A DNA stretch of 64,000 nt from Rheinheimera sp. MM224 (GTDB lineage: Bacteria > Pseudomonadota > Gammaproteobacteria > Enterobacterales > Alteromonadaceae), in assembly GCF_947090785.1 (NCBI RefSeq), contig NZ_OX352320.1, forward strand, positions 930,001-994,000. Direction: 5' to 3'. Numbering within the stretch: position 1 is the first letter of the stretch; each line of letters starts with the position of its first letter. The notes under the pieces are model-generated. The model was given only the letters and a program-made list of their open reading frames with translations, made no database searches and was not told the DNA's origin. Position numbers and translations under genes: made by a program. Shown here piece after piece: positions 15,132 through 23,640 of this stretch.

Positions 15132-17399
15132 ATGCGTTTTTACTTTCCTCTGATCATCATTGATGAAGATTTCAGAACCGAAAATACCAGTGGTTCAGGA
15201 ATTCGTGAACTGGCTGCAGCTATTGAAGCCGAAGGCATGGATGTAGTGGGTTATACCAGTTATGGTGACCTGACCTCTTTTGCTCAACAACAAAGCCGGG
15301 CCGCTGGTTTTATTTTGTCTATTGATGACGAAGAATTTGGTGGTGGCTCTGTGGAAGACAGCCAATCGGTGCTGGAAAACCTGAAAGGTTTTGTTGATAA
15401 AATCCGTCATCGCAATCCGGATATTCCAATTTATCTGTACGGTGAAACCCGCACTTCTCGCCATATCCCTAATGCCATTTTGCGTGAACTGCATGGTTTT
15501 ATTCATATGCACGAAGACACGCCAGAGTTTGTGGCGCGGCATATTATCCGTGAAGCCAAAAGTTATTTAGATACCCTGGCTCCACCGTTTTTCCGTGCTT
15601 TAACCAACTATGCACAAGATGGTTCGTACTCCTGGCACTGTCCTGGACACTCAGGTGGTGTTGCCTTTTTAAAATCGCCTGTAGGTCAGATGTTCCACCA
15701 GTTTTTTGGTGAAAACATGTTACGTGCTGATGTCTGTAACGCGGTCGATGAATTAGGTCAGTTGCTGGATCACACTGGTCCTGTAGCAGCTTCTGAGCGC
15801 AATGCCGCTCGTATTTTTAACGCCGACCATTTATTTTTTGTGACCAACGGCACGTCAACCTCCAACAAAATTGTCTGGAACTCCACAGTAGCTCCGGGTG
15901 ACATAGTGGTTGTTGACCGTAACTGCCATAAATCTATTTTGCACGCCATTATGATGACGGGCGCTGTGCCGGTGTTCTTAATGCCAACGCGCAACCATTA
16001 CGGCATCATTGGTCCTATTCCACGTAGTGAGTTTGAACCTGCAACTATCCGTAAGAAGATGATGGCAAACCCATTCTGCCGTGAGAAACTGGAACAAAAT
16101 CCAGATGTTAAACCACGGGTTTTGACTATTACTCAGTCGACTTATGATGGCGTCTTGTATAACGTCGAAGAAATTAAGTCGATGCTCGACGGCGAAATCG
16201 AAACTCTGCACTTTGATGAAGCCTGGTTACCTCATGCAGCTTTCCACGATTTTTATGGTGACTACCATGCCATAGGTGAAGGCCGTCCGCGTTGTGAAAC
16301 TTCGATGGTGTTCTCGACTCAGTCGACGCACAAACTGTTGGCCGGTATTTCACAGGCATCACAAATCCTGGTGCAGGACGCGAAACAGAACAAGCTGGAT
16401 CAGCATTTGTTTAACGAAGCCTACCTGATGCATACCTCAACCAGTCCACAGTACGCCATTATCGCCTCCTGTGACGTGGCTGCTGCCATGATGGAAGCGC
16501 CAGGTGGTACAGCCTTAGTGGAAGAGTCACTGGACGAAGCTTTAGAATTCCGTCGTGCTATGCGTAAAGTGGACGACGAATACGGTGATGACTGGTGGTT
16601 CAAGGTGTGGGGGCCGGATGATTTAACAGACGAAGGTCTGGATCACCGCGATGCCTGGATGTTAAAAGCGGGTGAAAGCTGGCATGGTTTCGGTGATATT
16701 GCCGAAGGTTTTAACCTGCTCGACCCAATCAAAGCGACCATTTTAACGCCTGGTTTAAACGTAGACGGCGACTTTGATGATTCAGGTATTCCGGCTGCTA
16801 TCGTAGCTAAATACTTGTCTGAACACGGTGTCGTCATTGAAAAAACCGGTCTGTACTCGTTCTTCATTATGTTCACCATCGGCATAACCAAAGGCCGCTG
16901 GAATACCATGGTGACAGCGCTGCAGCAGTTTAAAGACGATTACGATAAAAACGCCCCTCTGTGGCGGGTATTGCCTGAGTTTATCGCCAAGTACCCACAG
17001 TACGAACGTATTGGCTTAAAAGATTTATGTGACCAAATTCACCAGATTTACCGTGAAAACAACGTCGCTAAGATGACCACTGAGATGTATTTGTCTGAGC
17101 TGGTACCAGCCATGAAACCATCCAAAGCTTTTGCCGCTATGGCACATAAAGAGCTGGATCGGGTGCCGCTGGATGATCTGATAGGCCGCATTACCGCCGT
17201 GATGTTAACACCTTACCCACCAGGTATCCCACTGTTGGTGCCGGGTGAAGTGTTTAATACCATCATTGTGGATTACCTGAAATTCGCCCGCGAATTTAAT
17301 GGTTCTTTCCCAGGCTTCGAGACCTATATTCATGGTCTGGTTTGTGAAGAACGTAACGGTAAAAAAGAATACTTTGTTGATTGCGTAAAGGCTCAATAA
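15132..17399 (+). CDS. PLP-dependent Orn/Lys/Arg decarboxylase, close to Pseudomonas LdcA
   Basis: This 755-residue fold-III decarboxylase has an N-terminal receiver-like wing (1-125), the PLP-binding core (about 150-590) and a C-terminal domain. Cofactor residues are visible: the Schiff-base lysine near 401 in STQSTHKLLA, HFDEAW near 360, GTSTSNK and DRNCHKSI. By eye it is closer to Pseudomonas LdcA (lysine decarboxylase) than to E. coli AdiA, for example GIPAAIV...KTGLYSF and ITKGRW. Substrate is therefore lysine, arginine or ornithine, giving cadaverine, agmatine or putrescine. Start ATG 15132 gives family length; an in-frame TTG lies 4 codons upstream. No antiporter gene is adjacent, so a simple acid-resistance operon is not supported. 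An ArgR-type box lies upstream. Confidence 0.88.
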   Translation: MRFYFPLIIIDEDFRTENTSGSGIRELAAAIEAEGMDVVGYTSYGDLTSFAQQQSRAAGFILSIDDEEFGGGSVEDSQSVLENLKGFVDKIRHRNPDIPIYLYGETRTSRHIPNAILRELHGFIHMHEDTPEFVARHIIREAKSYLDTLAPPFFRALTNYAQDGSYSWHCPGHSGGVAFLKSPVGQMFHQFFGENMLRADVCNAVDELGQLLDHTGPVAASERNAARIFNADHLFFVTNGTSTSNKIVWNSTVAPGDIVVVDRNCHKSILHAIMMTGAVPVFLMPTRNHYGIIGPIPRSEFEPATIRKKMMANPFCREKLEQNPDVKPRVLTITQSTYDGVLYNVEEIKSMLDGEIETLHFDEAWLPHAAFHDFYGDYHAIGEGRPRCETSMVFSTQSTHKLLAGISQASQILVQDAKQNKLDQHLFNEAYLMHTSTSPQYAIIASCDVAAAMMEAPGGTALVEESLDEALEFRRAMRKVDDEYGDDWWFKVWGPDDLTDEGLDHRDAWMLKAGESWHGFGDIAEGFNLLDPIKATILTPGLNVDGDFDDSGIPAAIVAKYLSEHGVVIEKTGLYSFFIMFTIGITKGRWNTMVTALQQFKDDYDKNAPLWRVLPEFIAKYPQYERIGLKDLCDQIHQIYRENNVAKMTTEMYLSELVPAMKPSKAFAAMAHKELDRVPLDDLIGRITAVMLTPYPPGIPLLVPGEVFNTIIVDYLKFAREFNGSFPGFETYIHGLVCEERNGKKEYFVDCVKAQ

Positions 17400-17404
17400 G
17401 TCAC

Positions 17405-17430
17405 AGGGTCAGAGCCTTGGCTCTGACCCT
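17405..17430. repeat. GGGTCAGAG/CTCTGACCC hairpin, copy 1
   Basis: AGGGTCAGAGCC-TT-GGCTCTGACCCT is a perfect 12-bp stem 5 bp after the decarboxylase stop. It probably also works as a terminator. Relatives lie at 17458, 34136 and 48385. Confidence 0.75.
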
Positions 17431-17457
17431 CATATTGAATTTTGAGACCTGATTTGC

Positions 17458-17482
17458 GGGTCAGAGCTGATACCTCTGACCC
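17458..17482. repeat. GGGTCAGAG/CTCTGACCC hairpin, copy 2
   Basis: GGGTCAGAG-CTGATAC-CTCTGACCC lies immediately before the stop of the minus-strand LOG gene. Together with copy 1 it brackets the space between two convergent genes. Confidence 0.75.
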
Positions 17483-17486
17483 CTAG

Positions 17487-18365
17487 CTATAACTGATAAC
17501 AATGGCAAATCGCTTGCCAGGCTTGTTCCGGTGTATCGACAAACTGGATCAGCTGCATATCTTCCGCTCTGATCAGTCCTTCCTCGACCAGCAGGTCAAA
17601 GTTAATCAAACGGCTCCAAAAGTTTTTGTCATACAGGATCACAGGCACTGTATTGGCTTTGCCGGTTTGCAATAACGTCAGGGTTTCGAACAGCTCATCC
17701 AAAGTACCAAAACCACCAGGGAAGGCGACTAAAGCCCGTGCACGTTGTAAAAAGTGCATTTTGCGAATGGCAAAATAGTGGAACCGAAAGCAAAATTGGG
17801 GCGTGATATAAGGGTTGGGTTTTTGCTCGTGCGGCAGCACTATGTTCAGGCCAATACTTTGACCGCCCGCCTGATAGGCGCCTTTGTTCGCTGCTTCCAT
17901 GACACCAGGGCCCCCACCGCTGATAATCATCAAGGAAGTATCAGGGCAGCTTTGGCTATGCTCTGTCACAATACGTGAAAACTGCGCCGCAGCTTCATAA
18001 TAGGCACTGTTTTTGAGCTGACGCTCCGCCACTTTGAGCTTTTGCTGCAGTTCCAAAGCTTCAGGGTATTGCGCCAATTGAGTCCTGGCTTCGGCCACCA
18101 TTTGTTCAGCCTGTTGACGCGATACAAAGCGGGCGCTGCCAAAGACTACCACTGTGGCTTTAATTTGATTTTGTTCGAGGATCAGCTGGGGTTTTAAATA
18201 CTCCAGTTGTAAACGCACATGCCGTAATTCGTCCTGCATTAAAAAGTCATTGTCCGCAAAAGCGAGTCGATAGGATGGATGCTCAAGTAAATCCTGACTT
18301 TGCTGTTCTGTCGCTTCTCGGGCAGAACTCAGATGGCGTTGATACAGGGGGATGTCACCAGACAT
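17487..18365 (-). CDS. LOG-family (TIGR00730-like) Rossmann-fold nucleotide hydrolase
   Basis: The 292-residue protein contains the LOG domain (about 85-285) with the signature GGGPGVMEAANKGA and PGGFGTLDELFE, and the conserved FAIRKMHFL. Family members cleave nucleoside 5'-monophosphates at the N-glycosidic bond (cytokinin-activating LOG proteins, bacterial PpnN relatives). It is longer than minimal LOG proteins because of an ~85-residue N-terminal helical extension. Older annotations call such proteins 'lysine decarboxylase', which is a misnomer worth noting because a true decarboxylase lies next to it. The ATG at 18365 has GAGGAG 8 bp upstream. Physiological substrate is unknown. Confidence 0.85.
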   Translation of the reverse strand: MSGDIPLYQRHLSSAREATEQQSQDLLEHPSYRLAFADNDFLMQDELRHVRLQLEYLKPQLILEQNQIKATVVVFGSARFVSRQQAEQMVAEARTQLAQYPEALELQQKLKVAERQLKNSAYYEAAAQFSRIVTEHSQSCPDTSLMIISGGGPGVMEAANKGAYQAGGQSIGLNIVLPHEQKPNPYITPQFCFRFHYFAIRKMHFLQRARALVAFPGGFGTLDELFETLTLLQTGKANTVPVILYDKNFWSRLINFDLLVEEGLIRAEDMQLIQFVDTPEQAWQAICHCYQL

Positions 18366-18493
18366 AAAGATGCTCCTCAGATCTTAAATCTATATATACC
18401 CACATAAGCTAACACATTGTTGATATAGGCCAATCTTTTAACACTTCAGTTCAGCTATAACATAGATAGAACAGGACAAGAGGAGAACGCTTT

Positions 18494-19900
18494 ATGCCAT
18501 TAGATGCCAGTTTAACCTTTTTAGGGGCCGCAGAGCAGGTCACAGGCTCTTGTTATCTGTTGAAGCTGCAAGACCAACAAATTTTGCTGGACTGTGGCAT
18601 GACTCAGGGCGAAAACCAAATCACCGAATGGAATAAATTCCGTTTTGCCTTTCGCCCCAAAGATATCGACTACGTGATTTTGTCGCACGCTCATATAGAC
18701 CATAGTGGTTTATTGCCATTGCTGGTGGCTAAAGGCTTTCAGGGCAAAATTTATTGTACTCAGGGCACGGCCTTATTGCTGGGCGTGTTATTAAAAGATT
18801 CAGTGCATCTGTATTTAAAAGATCTGGAATGGCAAAACAAGCAGTTGGCACGACAAGGTAAAAAGCTGCTGGATCCAGTCATGGCGGTACAGGATGTAGA
18901 GCTGGTGTTGGAGTGCTGTCATCCGGTAGGGTACAAGCAAAAAGTCACAGTCTGTGAAGGGCTGGAGCTGGAGTTTTTGGATGCGGGTCATATTCTTGGT
19001 TCTGCCATAGTGCAGCTTGCAATCAAGCAAGGCAAGGCGATGCGTCAGTTGGTATTTTCCGGTGATTTGGGTAACCCTGCTACAGTGCTGATGCCAGATC
19101 CAAGCCCGGTGAAAACGGCTGATCTGGTGCTGATGGAAAGTACCTATGGCGATCGCAACCACCAGCCATTACAAAACACTTTAGAAGAATTTGCTACTGC
19201 GCTGGAAGAAGCACATAAAGCAGGCGGCAATGTGTTTATTCCGGCTTTTGCTTTGGGCCGTAGTCAGGAAATATTGTATTACCTTGGGCTTTTGTACCAT
19301 CAAGGCCGGTTGAAACAAAAAATGGTGGTGCTGGACAGTCCTATGGCGATAGAGATCACCAAAATCTACAGCGAGCTGATGGCTGAGTTTGATCGCAAAG
19401 ACACCAAAGTGCTGCAGGGATATGGCGCCCGTGACTTGCAATCCTTTTTGCCTATCTTGCGCCTTGCGTCCAGTATGGAAGAATCGATGGCATTAAACCG
19501 GGTCAGTGGCGGTGCTATTGTCATTGCAGGTTCTGGCATGTGTAATGGGGGCCGTATTGTGCATCATTTAAAACACAACTTATGGAAAAGTAGCAATCAT
19601 CTGATTTTTGTCGGTTTTCAGGCCAAAGGTACTTTAGGTCGTCGACTGGTCGATGGCGAAAAGCGGGTGAAGTTGTTTGGGCAGAATATAGCAGTCAAAG
19701 CCACAGTCCATACCATAGGTGGATTTTCCGCTCACGCTGGTCAGGATGAGTTAGTAGGCTGGGCCAGAATGATTGGCGGCCAGCCACGATTTTATCTGGT
19801 GCACGGAGAACCTAAAGCTCAGCAGGCGCTGCAGAGCCGTATGATGGACTACGGTCTGCATTGCCAGATTGCCGAAAAAGGTCAGCAAATTAAACTATAA
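18494..19900 (+). CDS. beta-CASP metallo-beta-lactamase-fold ribonuclease-like protein
   Basis: The 468-residue protein has the layout of CPSF73/YSH1-type nucleases: an MBL domain with HAHIDHSG near 70 and the DAGHILGS and SGDLGN motifs, an inserted beta-CASP domain (about 205-370: LMESTYGDR; PAFALGRSQEILYYL; SGMCNGGRIVHHL) and a C-terminal RMMBL segment (IGGFSAHAGQDEL; LVHGEP). Zn ligands appear complete. Bacterial members are presumed RNA-processing enzymes. The ATG at 18494 has AGGAGA 8 bp upstream and the gene is divergent from the LOG gene. Its 3' end overlaps the 3' end of pheA by 6 bp. Confidence 0.88.
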   Translation: MPLDASLTFLGAAEQVTGSCYLLKLQDQQILLDCGMTQGENQITEWNKFRFAFRPKDIDYVILSHAHIDHSGLLPLLVAKGFQGKIYCTQGTALLLGVLLKDSVHLYLKDLEWQNKQLARQGKKLLDPVMAVQDVELVLECCHPVGYKQKVTVCEGLELEFLDAGHILGSAIVQLAIKQGKAMRQLVFSGDLGNPATVLMPDPSPVKTADLVLMESTYGDRNHQPLQNTLEEFATALEEAHKAGGNVFIPAFALGRSQEILYYLGLLYHQGRLKQKMVVLDSPMAIEITKIYSELMAEFDRKDTKVLQGYGARDLQSFLPILRLASSMEESMALNRVSGGAIVIAGSGMCNGGRIVHHLKHNLWKSSNHLIFVGFQAKGTLGRRLVDGEKRVKLFGQNIAVKATVHTIGGFSAHAGQDELVGWARMIGGQPRFYLVHGEPKAQQALQSRMMDYGLHCQIAEKGQQIKL

Positions 19901-21061
19901 GGGTCGTTGCGTCACTACTGTTGGGCTGACATCTTCACTTGGATAGCAGCCCAATACTTTGACAAAACGGGTGATGCGGTTCAGTTCATCCAAAGCGCGG
20001 GTCATGGCGTAATCGCCTAAATTGGCAAATACATCAACATAAAACATCTCTTCCCATGGATTGCCAGGAATAGGGCGTGATTCCAGTTTACCCATGCTGA
20101 TGCCGTGTTGTTTCAGCACTGTTAAGGCATCGACTAAAGCGCCGGGCTGCTGGCCTGTGTACATAATAAAAGTGGTTTTTGCTGGTATGGCTTTCGCTAC
20201 ATTAATAGCTTTGCGCGCCACCACAATAAAACGACTGGCGTTGTCTTTTTGGTTGGCTAAACCGCGGCCTAACACTTCTAAACCATACAACTTGCCACCT
20301 TCTTCACCGCCAATAGCCACTACAGATTTATCCTGAGCTTTACGCACCCGCTCAAAGGCATCAGAGGAAGCATCACAGTATTCAATTTTAACGTTGGATA
20401 AGCCTTGTAAATAATTACTGCACTGGGCTATGACCTGAGGGTGAGCGCAAATCTGACGGATTTTACTCAATTCTGTGCCTTCCACTCCCAACAAACAGTG
20501 TTCGATAGGGTGGGTCAGTTCGCCGACTATCGACAAACGGGTGTGCTGCAGCAAGTCGTAGACTTCGTTGATACTACCGGATGAGGTGTTTTCGATAGGC
20601 AACACTGCATAGTCGGCATGACCTGTTTCTACCGCCTGCACTATTTCGTTAAAACTATCACAGCCAATTTCAATCAGCTTTTCAGCACGGCGCGTGAAGT
20701 ACTTTTGAGTGGCCCAGTAGCTGTATGAACCCTGACGGCCTAAAAAGGCGACACGACAGACAGGACCATTGTCGCCATTCAGTTGCCCTTGCACTTTGGC
20801 TTGCTGCTGCAGCACTGAGTCTTCAATAATCACATGGTAAATTTTAGTGACGTACTGAGCGTCCAGGCCTAGTGTTTTGCCACGTTCAATCAGTGACACC
20901 AGCAACTCTTCTTCCCGTTTCTGATCGCGAATAGGTTTGTTTTGTGCCAGTTTGGCATCGGCTACGCTTAAGGCGAGCTGGCGTCGGGTGGCCAACAATT
21001 GCAGCAAGTCTTTATCTGTACTGCTGATCTGCTGGCGAATGTGGTCTAAATCTATGCTCAT
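19895..21061 (-). CDS. pheA: bifunctional chorismate mutase/prephenate dehydratase
   Basis: PheA converts chorismate to prephenate and then to phenylpyruvate, the committed branch to phenylalanine. The 388-residue protein (E. coli 386) has an AroQ mutase domain (1-90: LDHIRQQISSTDKDLLQLLATRR), the dehydratase domain (about 105-285: FLGRQGSYSYWA; VLPIENTSSGSINEVYDLL; NKDNASRFIVVA equivalent NQKDNASRF) and a C-terminal ACT domain with the GALVDALTVL and ESRPIPGNPWEEMFY motifs that bind phenylalanine. The start is ATG 21061; the frame stays open for 57 codons upstream, but that stretch is the attenuator leader. Expression is likely controlled by that attenuator. Confidence 0.96.
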   Translation of the reverse strand: MSIDLDHIRQQISSTDKDLLQLLATRRQLALSVADAKLAQNKPIRDQKREEELLVSLIERGKTLGLDAQYVTKIYHVIIEDSVLQQQAKVQGQLNGDNGPVCRVAFLGRQGSYSYWATQKYFTRRAEKLIEIGCDSFNEIVQAVETGHADYAVLPIENTSSGSINEVYDLLQHTRLSIVGELTHPIEHCLLGVEGTELSKIRQICAHPQVIAQCSNYLQGLSNVKIEYCDASSDAFERVRKAQDKSVVAIGGEEGGKLYGLEVLGRGLANQKDNASRFIVVARKAINVAKAIPAKTTFIMYTGQQPGALVDALTVLKQHGISMGKLESRPIPGNPWEEMFYVDVFANLGDYAMTRALDELNRITRFVKVLGCYPSEDVSPTVVTQRPL

Positions 21062-21079
21062 AAAAGCGTCCTTTAAGCT

Positions 21080-21108
21080 AAAAAAAACCTCCCGATGGTG
21101 GGAGGTTT
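21080..21108 (-). terminator. phe attenuator (rho-independent terminator in the pheA leader)
   Basis: On the minus strand AAACCTCCC-ACCATC-GGGAGGTTT is followed by five more T residues. It lies between the leader peptide stop and the pheA start. Its left arm CCTCCC can instead pair with GGGAGG at 21144-21139 inside the leader ORF, forming an antiterminator. Confidence 0.88.
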
Positions 21109-21132
21109 TTTGGTTTATCACGCGCGCGCGAC

Positions 21133-21195
21133 TTACCGCCTCCCCGTTGGGGTGGTAAAGAGGCGAAAAAAGCGTGCGATCTGAATTTGTTTCAT
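21133..21195 (-). CDS. pheL: phenylalanine operon leader peptide
   Basis: This 20-codon ORF reads MKQIQIARFFRLF followed by TTPTGRR and stop, with three Phe codons (all TTT) in five. Its position upstream of the terminator at 21080-21108 and of pheA is that of a leader peptide in an attenuator. The Phe/Leu codons CGC-CTC and neighbouring CCCC pair with the GGGG-AGGCG segment (21137-21165) to give a 1:2 pause hairpin, and the GGGAGG of segment 2 can pair with CCTCCC of the terminator. Stalling at Phe codons would favour the antiterminator. A recognisable Shine-Dalgarno is weak (GTGG). Confidence 0.8.
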   Translation of the reverse strand: MKQIQIARFFRLFTTPTGRR

Positions 21196-21228
21196 GGCCA
21201 CCACAATAGTAAGTCTGGACGTCTAAAG

Positions 21229-23580
21229 TCAAGCTTTAGGTTGCAACTTCATCAAGTATTTTTGCTCACTAGGCAAAAAGCCCAGAGGCTGCTCCTTTAA
21301 CCAGAAGTCGTGGTCGGCATCATAAAATGGCGATAACGGATGCCCAGACTGACCTGCTGGGATCACTAAAATACCTTCGGCTTCTTTGCCTGGAGACACC
21401 ACCATACGCTCCGACTGGCCATGCACTTTGTTTTGCACCCGTGGCATATGGCTGTCGCCATTCATCGGCATAGCAGGCATATTCAACCAGTCGCCGAAAA
21501 AGGGTACTGCAGCTGAAAGTGGATGCACTATAGCGCTTTGATTGATGTTGCCCCAACTGGCGTTGGCTAAACTGCCATAATTGGTTTCCAGCTTTTGTTT
21601 GCTTTGCAGCACAGCTTGTTGCAATAAGGTACGCCACGAGCTGAAATCAGCAGGCAGAGTATCTGTGCGCTGCTGCTGGAGCATTTGCCAGCCTGCGGTT
21701 TCCAGCGAAAACTTTAAATCCCTGCCTGATAACTTGTTTTGCTCCAGCATGGCTGTTAAAGGGGCAAAAATCAGCTCCAGAGTGGTAGTGCGAAAATTAC
21801 GAACCAGTGAATAACCAACAGAGCCTATACTGGCTTGGCTGGCGTCTTTCATCACGTAGTCCAGATAAGATTCCAACTGATGTTCTGCCACAAAGTCTTT
21901 GGTCAGCACAGTATCAAGCAACAGTTGTTGCCAGCGAGCCAGCATCAAGGCGCGATGGTCCAACTGAATGGCATGCAGACTTTGTTCGTTGTGTTGTGAG
22001 GTTGCCGTTAATGCATCACGGATTTGTTGACCACGGGCACCTAAGTCGTAACTGCCATTACCAATCAACTGCAGATCTTTACCGCCTATCATTCTGCTGT
22101 TCGCTGTCCAGAGCTGACCGGATTGTGGCTGATAAATTTGCGGGTAGGCACTTTGTGTCAAATAGCCGGTCCAGTTATTCTGGCCATTGCTCCAGTCTTG
22201 AGGGCTATCCATTTGCTGCACTTTGCGATCGGGTAAAGCGCCAATTAAAGTCCAGCCAATAGCTCCATCTTTATCTGCAACCAACAGGTTTTGGGCTGGA
22301 ACTCCGGCGCTGGCGGCCAGTTTCAGGGTCTCTTTTACGCCTTTGCTTTTCTCCAGCGTCAGCAAATTAAAATTGGCACCCTGGGTATCATGCGCCACCC
22401 AGCGGTAGGCATAATTCTGAAAAGGAGGGGTTAATACCGGACCCCAGATGGTTTCTTTTTGCAGTACTAATTCATCGGGCTGGCCTTTGACTTTAATGAC
22501 CTCATTCTGATAACTAAACTCTTGCCAGCCGTCAGCGGTTTGGTATTTCTCGCCTTTCTCATCCAGTTTTAGCGCTATCACATCAGACCAATCTGCGGTG
22601 CTATTCGTAAAGCCCCAGGCTATATGACCATTACTGCCTGCTACTATGGCTGGTGTGCCCGGTAAGCTGACGCCTGCAACTTCAAAAGCTTCACCATTCT
22701 CCATCCATTTCAGCTGAGCTTTAAACCAGGTGCCCGGCACACGAATACCCAGATGCATATCGTCCGCCAGAATAGCGCGACCATCTGCTGTTCTTTTGCC
22801 GGATACAGCAAAGTTATTACTGCCGATGTCTGTGCTGTCATGCAAGCTGCAGTCAGCACAGGCAGTTTTTTGTCCTGCTAATACGGCTGGGTAGCTGGAT
22901 TTAGGCATAGGCGTCAGACTGACTTTGCTGTCATCCATAGCGGCTTGCCAGTCAGGGCTGTGCTGAAATAAAAAGTCGTACCAGTCTTGGGGTAATTTTT
23001 GTTGCACCAGCCCCATAGCTAATTCGTCTTTGCCTTCAGCACCCTGTAAATCCAGATACATGCTGTACAGCACTAAAAAAGAATCTGCTTCAACCCAATT
23101 GCGAGGTGTTTGCGCCAATAAACCGTATTCAAAAGGAGGCCAGCCCAATTCAGCCAGACCTGCATTCACTCCTGCGGTATAACGCTGCAATAGTAACTTT
23201 TGCTCTGAAGGTAAAGCGGTAAAACCCCGTTCGGCTTTGGCTCTGAACCTGTGGATGCGACGTTTTTTATCCAACTCCAGCGCCATTTCGCCAAAAAGTT
23301 CGGACAACTCACCAGAGGCATTACGGCGCAGCAAATCCATCTGGAAAAAACGTTCCTGCGCATGCACAAAACCTAAGGCATAAGCCACATCATTCCGGTT
23401 TTGCCCTTTGACGCTGGCATAACCCTGAGCATCCCGGCCGATCTCGACGCTTTGGCTGACTTCTGAGGGCAATTCACCTTCATACAGCGGTAAGCTACTA
23501 CGCAGTGCAAAGTATAAAAAGCCAGCCACAAGCAGTATCAGCACTAGTAAACCAACAGAAATCCGTTTGAACCAAAGCAT
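21229..23580 (-). CDS. penicillin acylase family protein (Ntn hydrolase)
   Basis: The 783-residue protein belongs to the penicillin G acylase/AHL acylase family, which hydrolyse side-chain amides in the periplasm after self-cleavage. A single N-terminal hydrophobic segment (about 8-26) anchors or exports it. The alpha part (to about 253) includes GRDAQGYASVKG and ALGFVHAQERFFQMDL; the beta part would start at the nucleophile Ser254 in IGSNNFAVSG, followed by ADDMHLG. NSTADWSDV, IAWGFTNS and the C-terminal GQSGHPLSPFY are also family marks. The ATG at 23580 has GGAAG 9 bp upstream; a TTG ten codons earlier is possible. Natural substrate unknown. The end of this gene probably holds the pheA promoter. 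Confidence 0.87.
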   Translation of the reverse strand: MLWFKRISVGLLVLILLVAGFLYFALRSSLPLYEGELPSEVSQSVEIGRDAQGYASVKGQNRNDVAYALGFVHAQERFFQMDLLRRNASGELSELFGEMALELDKKRRIHRFRAKAERGFTALPSEQKLLLQRYTAGVNAGLAELGWPPFEYGLLAQTPRNWVEADSFLVLYSMYLDLQGAEGKDELAMGLVQQKLPQDWYDFLFQHSPDWQAAMDDSKVSLTPMPKSSYPAVLAGQKTACADCSLHDSTDIGSNNFAVSGKRTADGRAILADDMHLGIRVPGTWFKAQLKWMENGEAFEVAGVSLPGTPAIVAGSNGHIAWGFTNSTADWSDVIALKLDEKGEKYQTADGWQEFSYQNEVIKVKGQPDELVLQKETIWGPVLTPPFQNYAYRWVAHDTQGANFNLLTLEKSKGVKETLKLAASAGVPAQNLLVADKDGAIGWTLIGALPDRKVQQMDSPQDWSNGQNNWTGYLTQSAYPQIYQPQSGQLWTANSRMIGGKDLQLIGNGSYDLGARGQQIRDALTATSQHNEQSLHAIQLDHRALMLARWQQLLLDTVLTKDFVAEHQLESYLDYVMKDASQASIGSVGYSLVRNFRTTTLELIFAPLTAMLEQNKLSGRDLKFSLETAGWQMLQQQRTDTLPADFSSWRTLLQQAVLQSKQKLETNYGSLANASWGNINQSAIVHPLSAAVPFFGDWLNMPAMPMNGDSHMPRVQNKVHGQSERMVVSPGKEAEGILVIPAGQSGHPLSPFYDADHDFWLKEQPLGFLPSEQKYLMKLQPKA

Positions 23581-23640
23581 AGGTTTTTGCTTCCAATGGG
23601 GTAAAATCAATAACTTATCATAATAGAGGACGATGAAAAG

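Noticed and set aside
14711..15133. Minus-strand ORF of 140 codons over the small gene and the decarboxylase leader
   Set aside because: It runs through the terminator, the ArgR-type box and the inverted repeats, and composition is unlike the neighbours. It is a shadow.
21062..21232. 57-codon N-terminal extension of PheA
   Set aside because: It coincides with the attenuator leader and is read in a different frame from the leader peptide; PheA length is normal without it.
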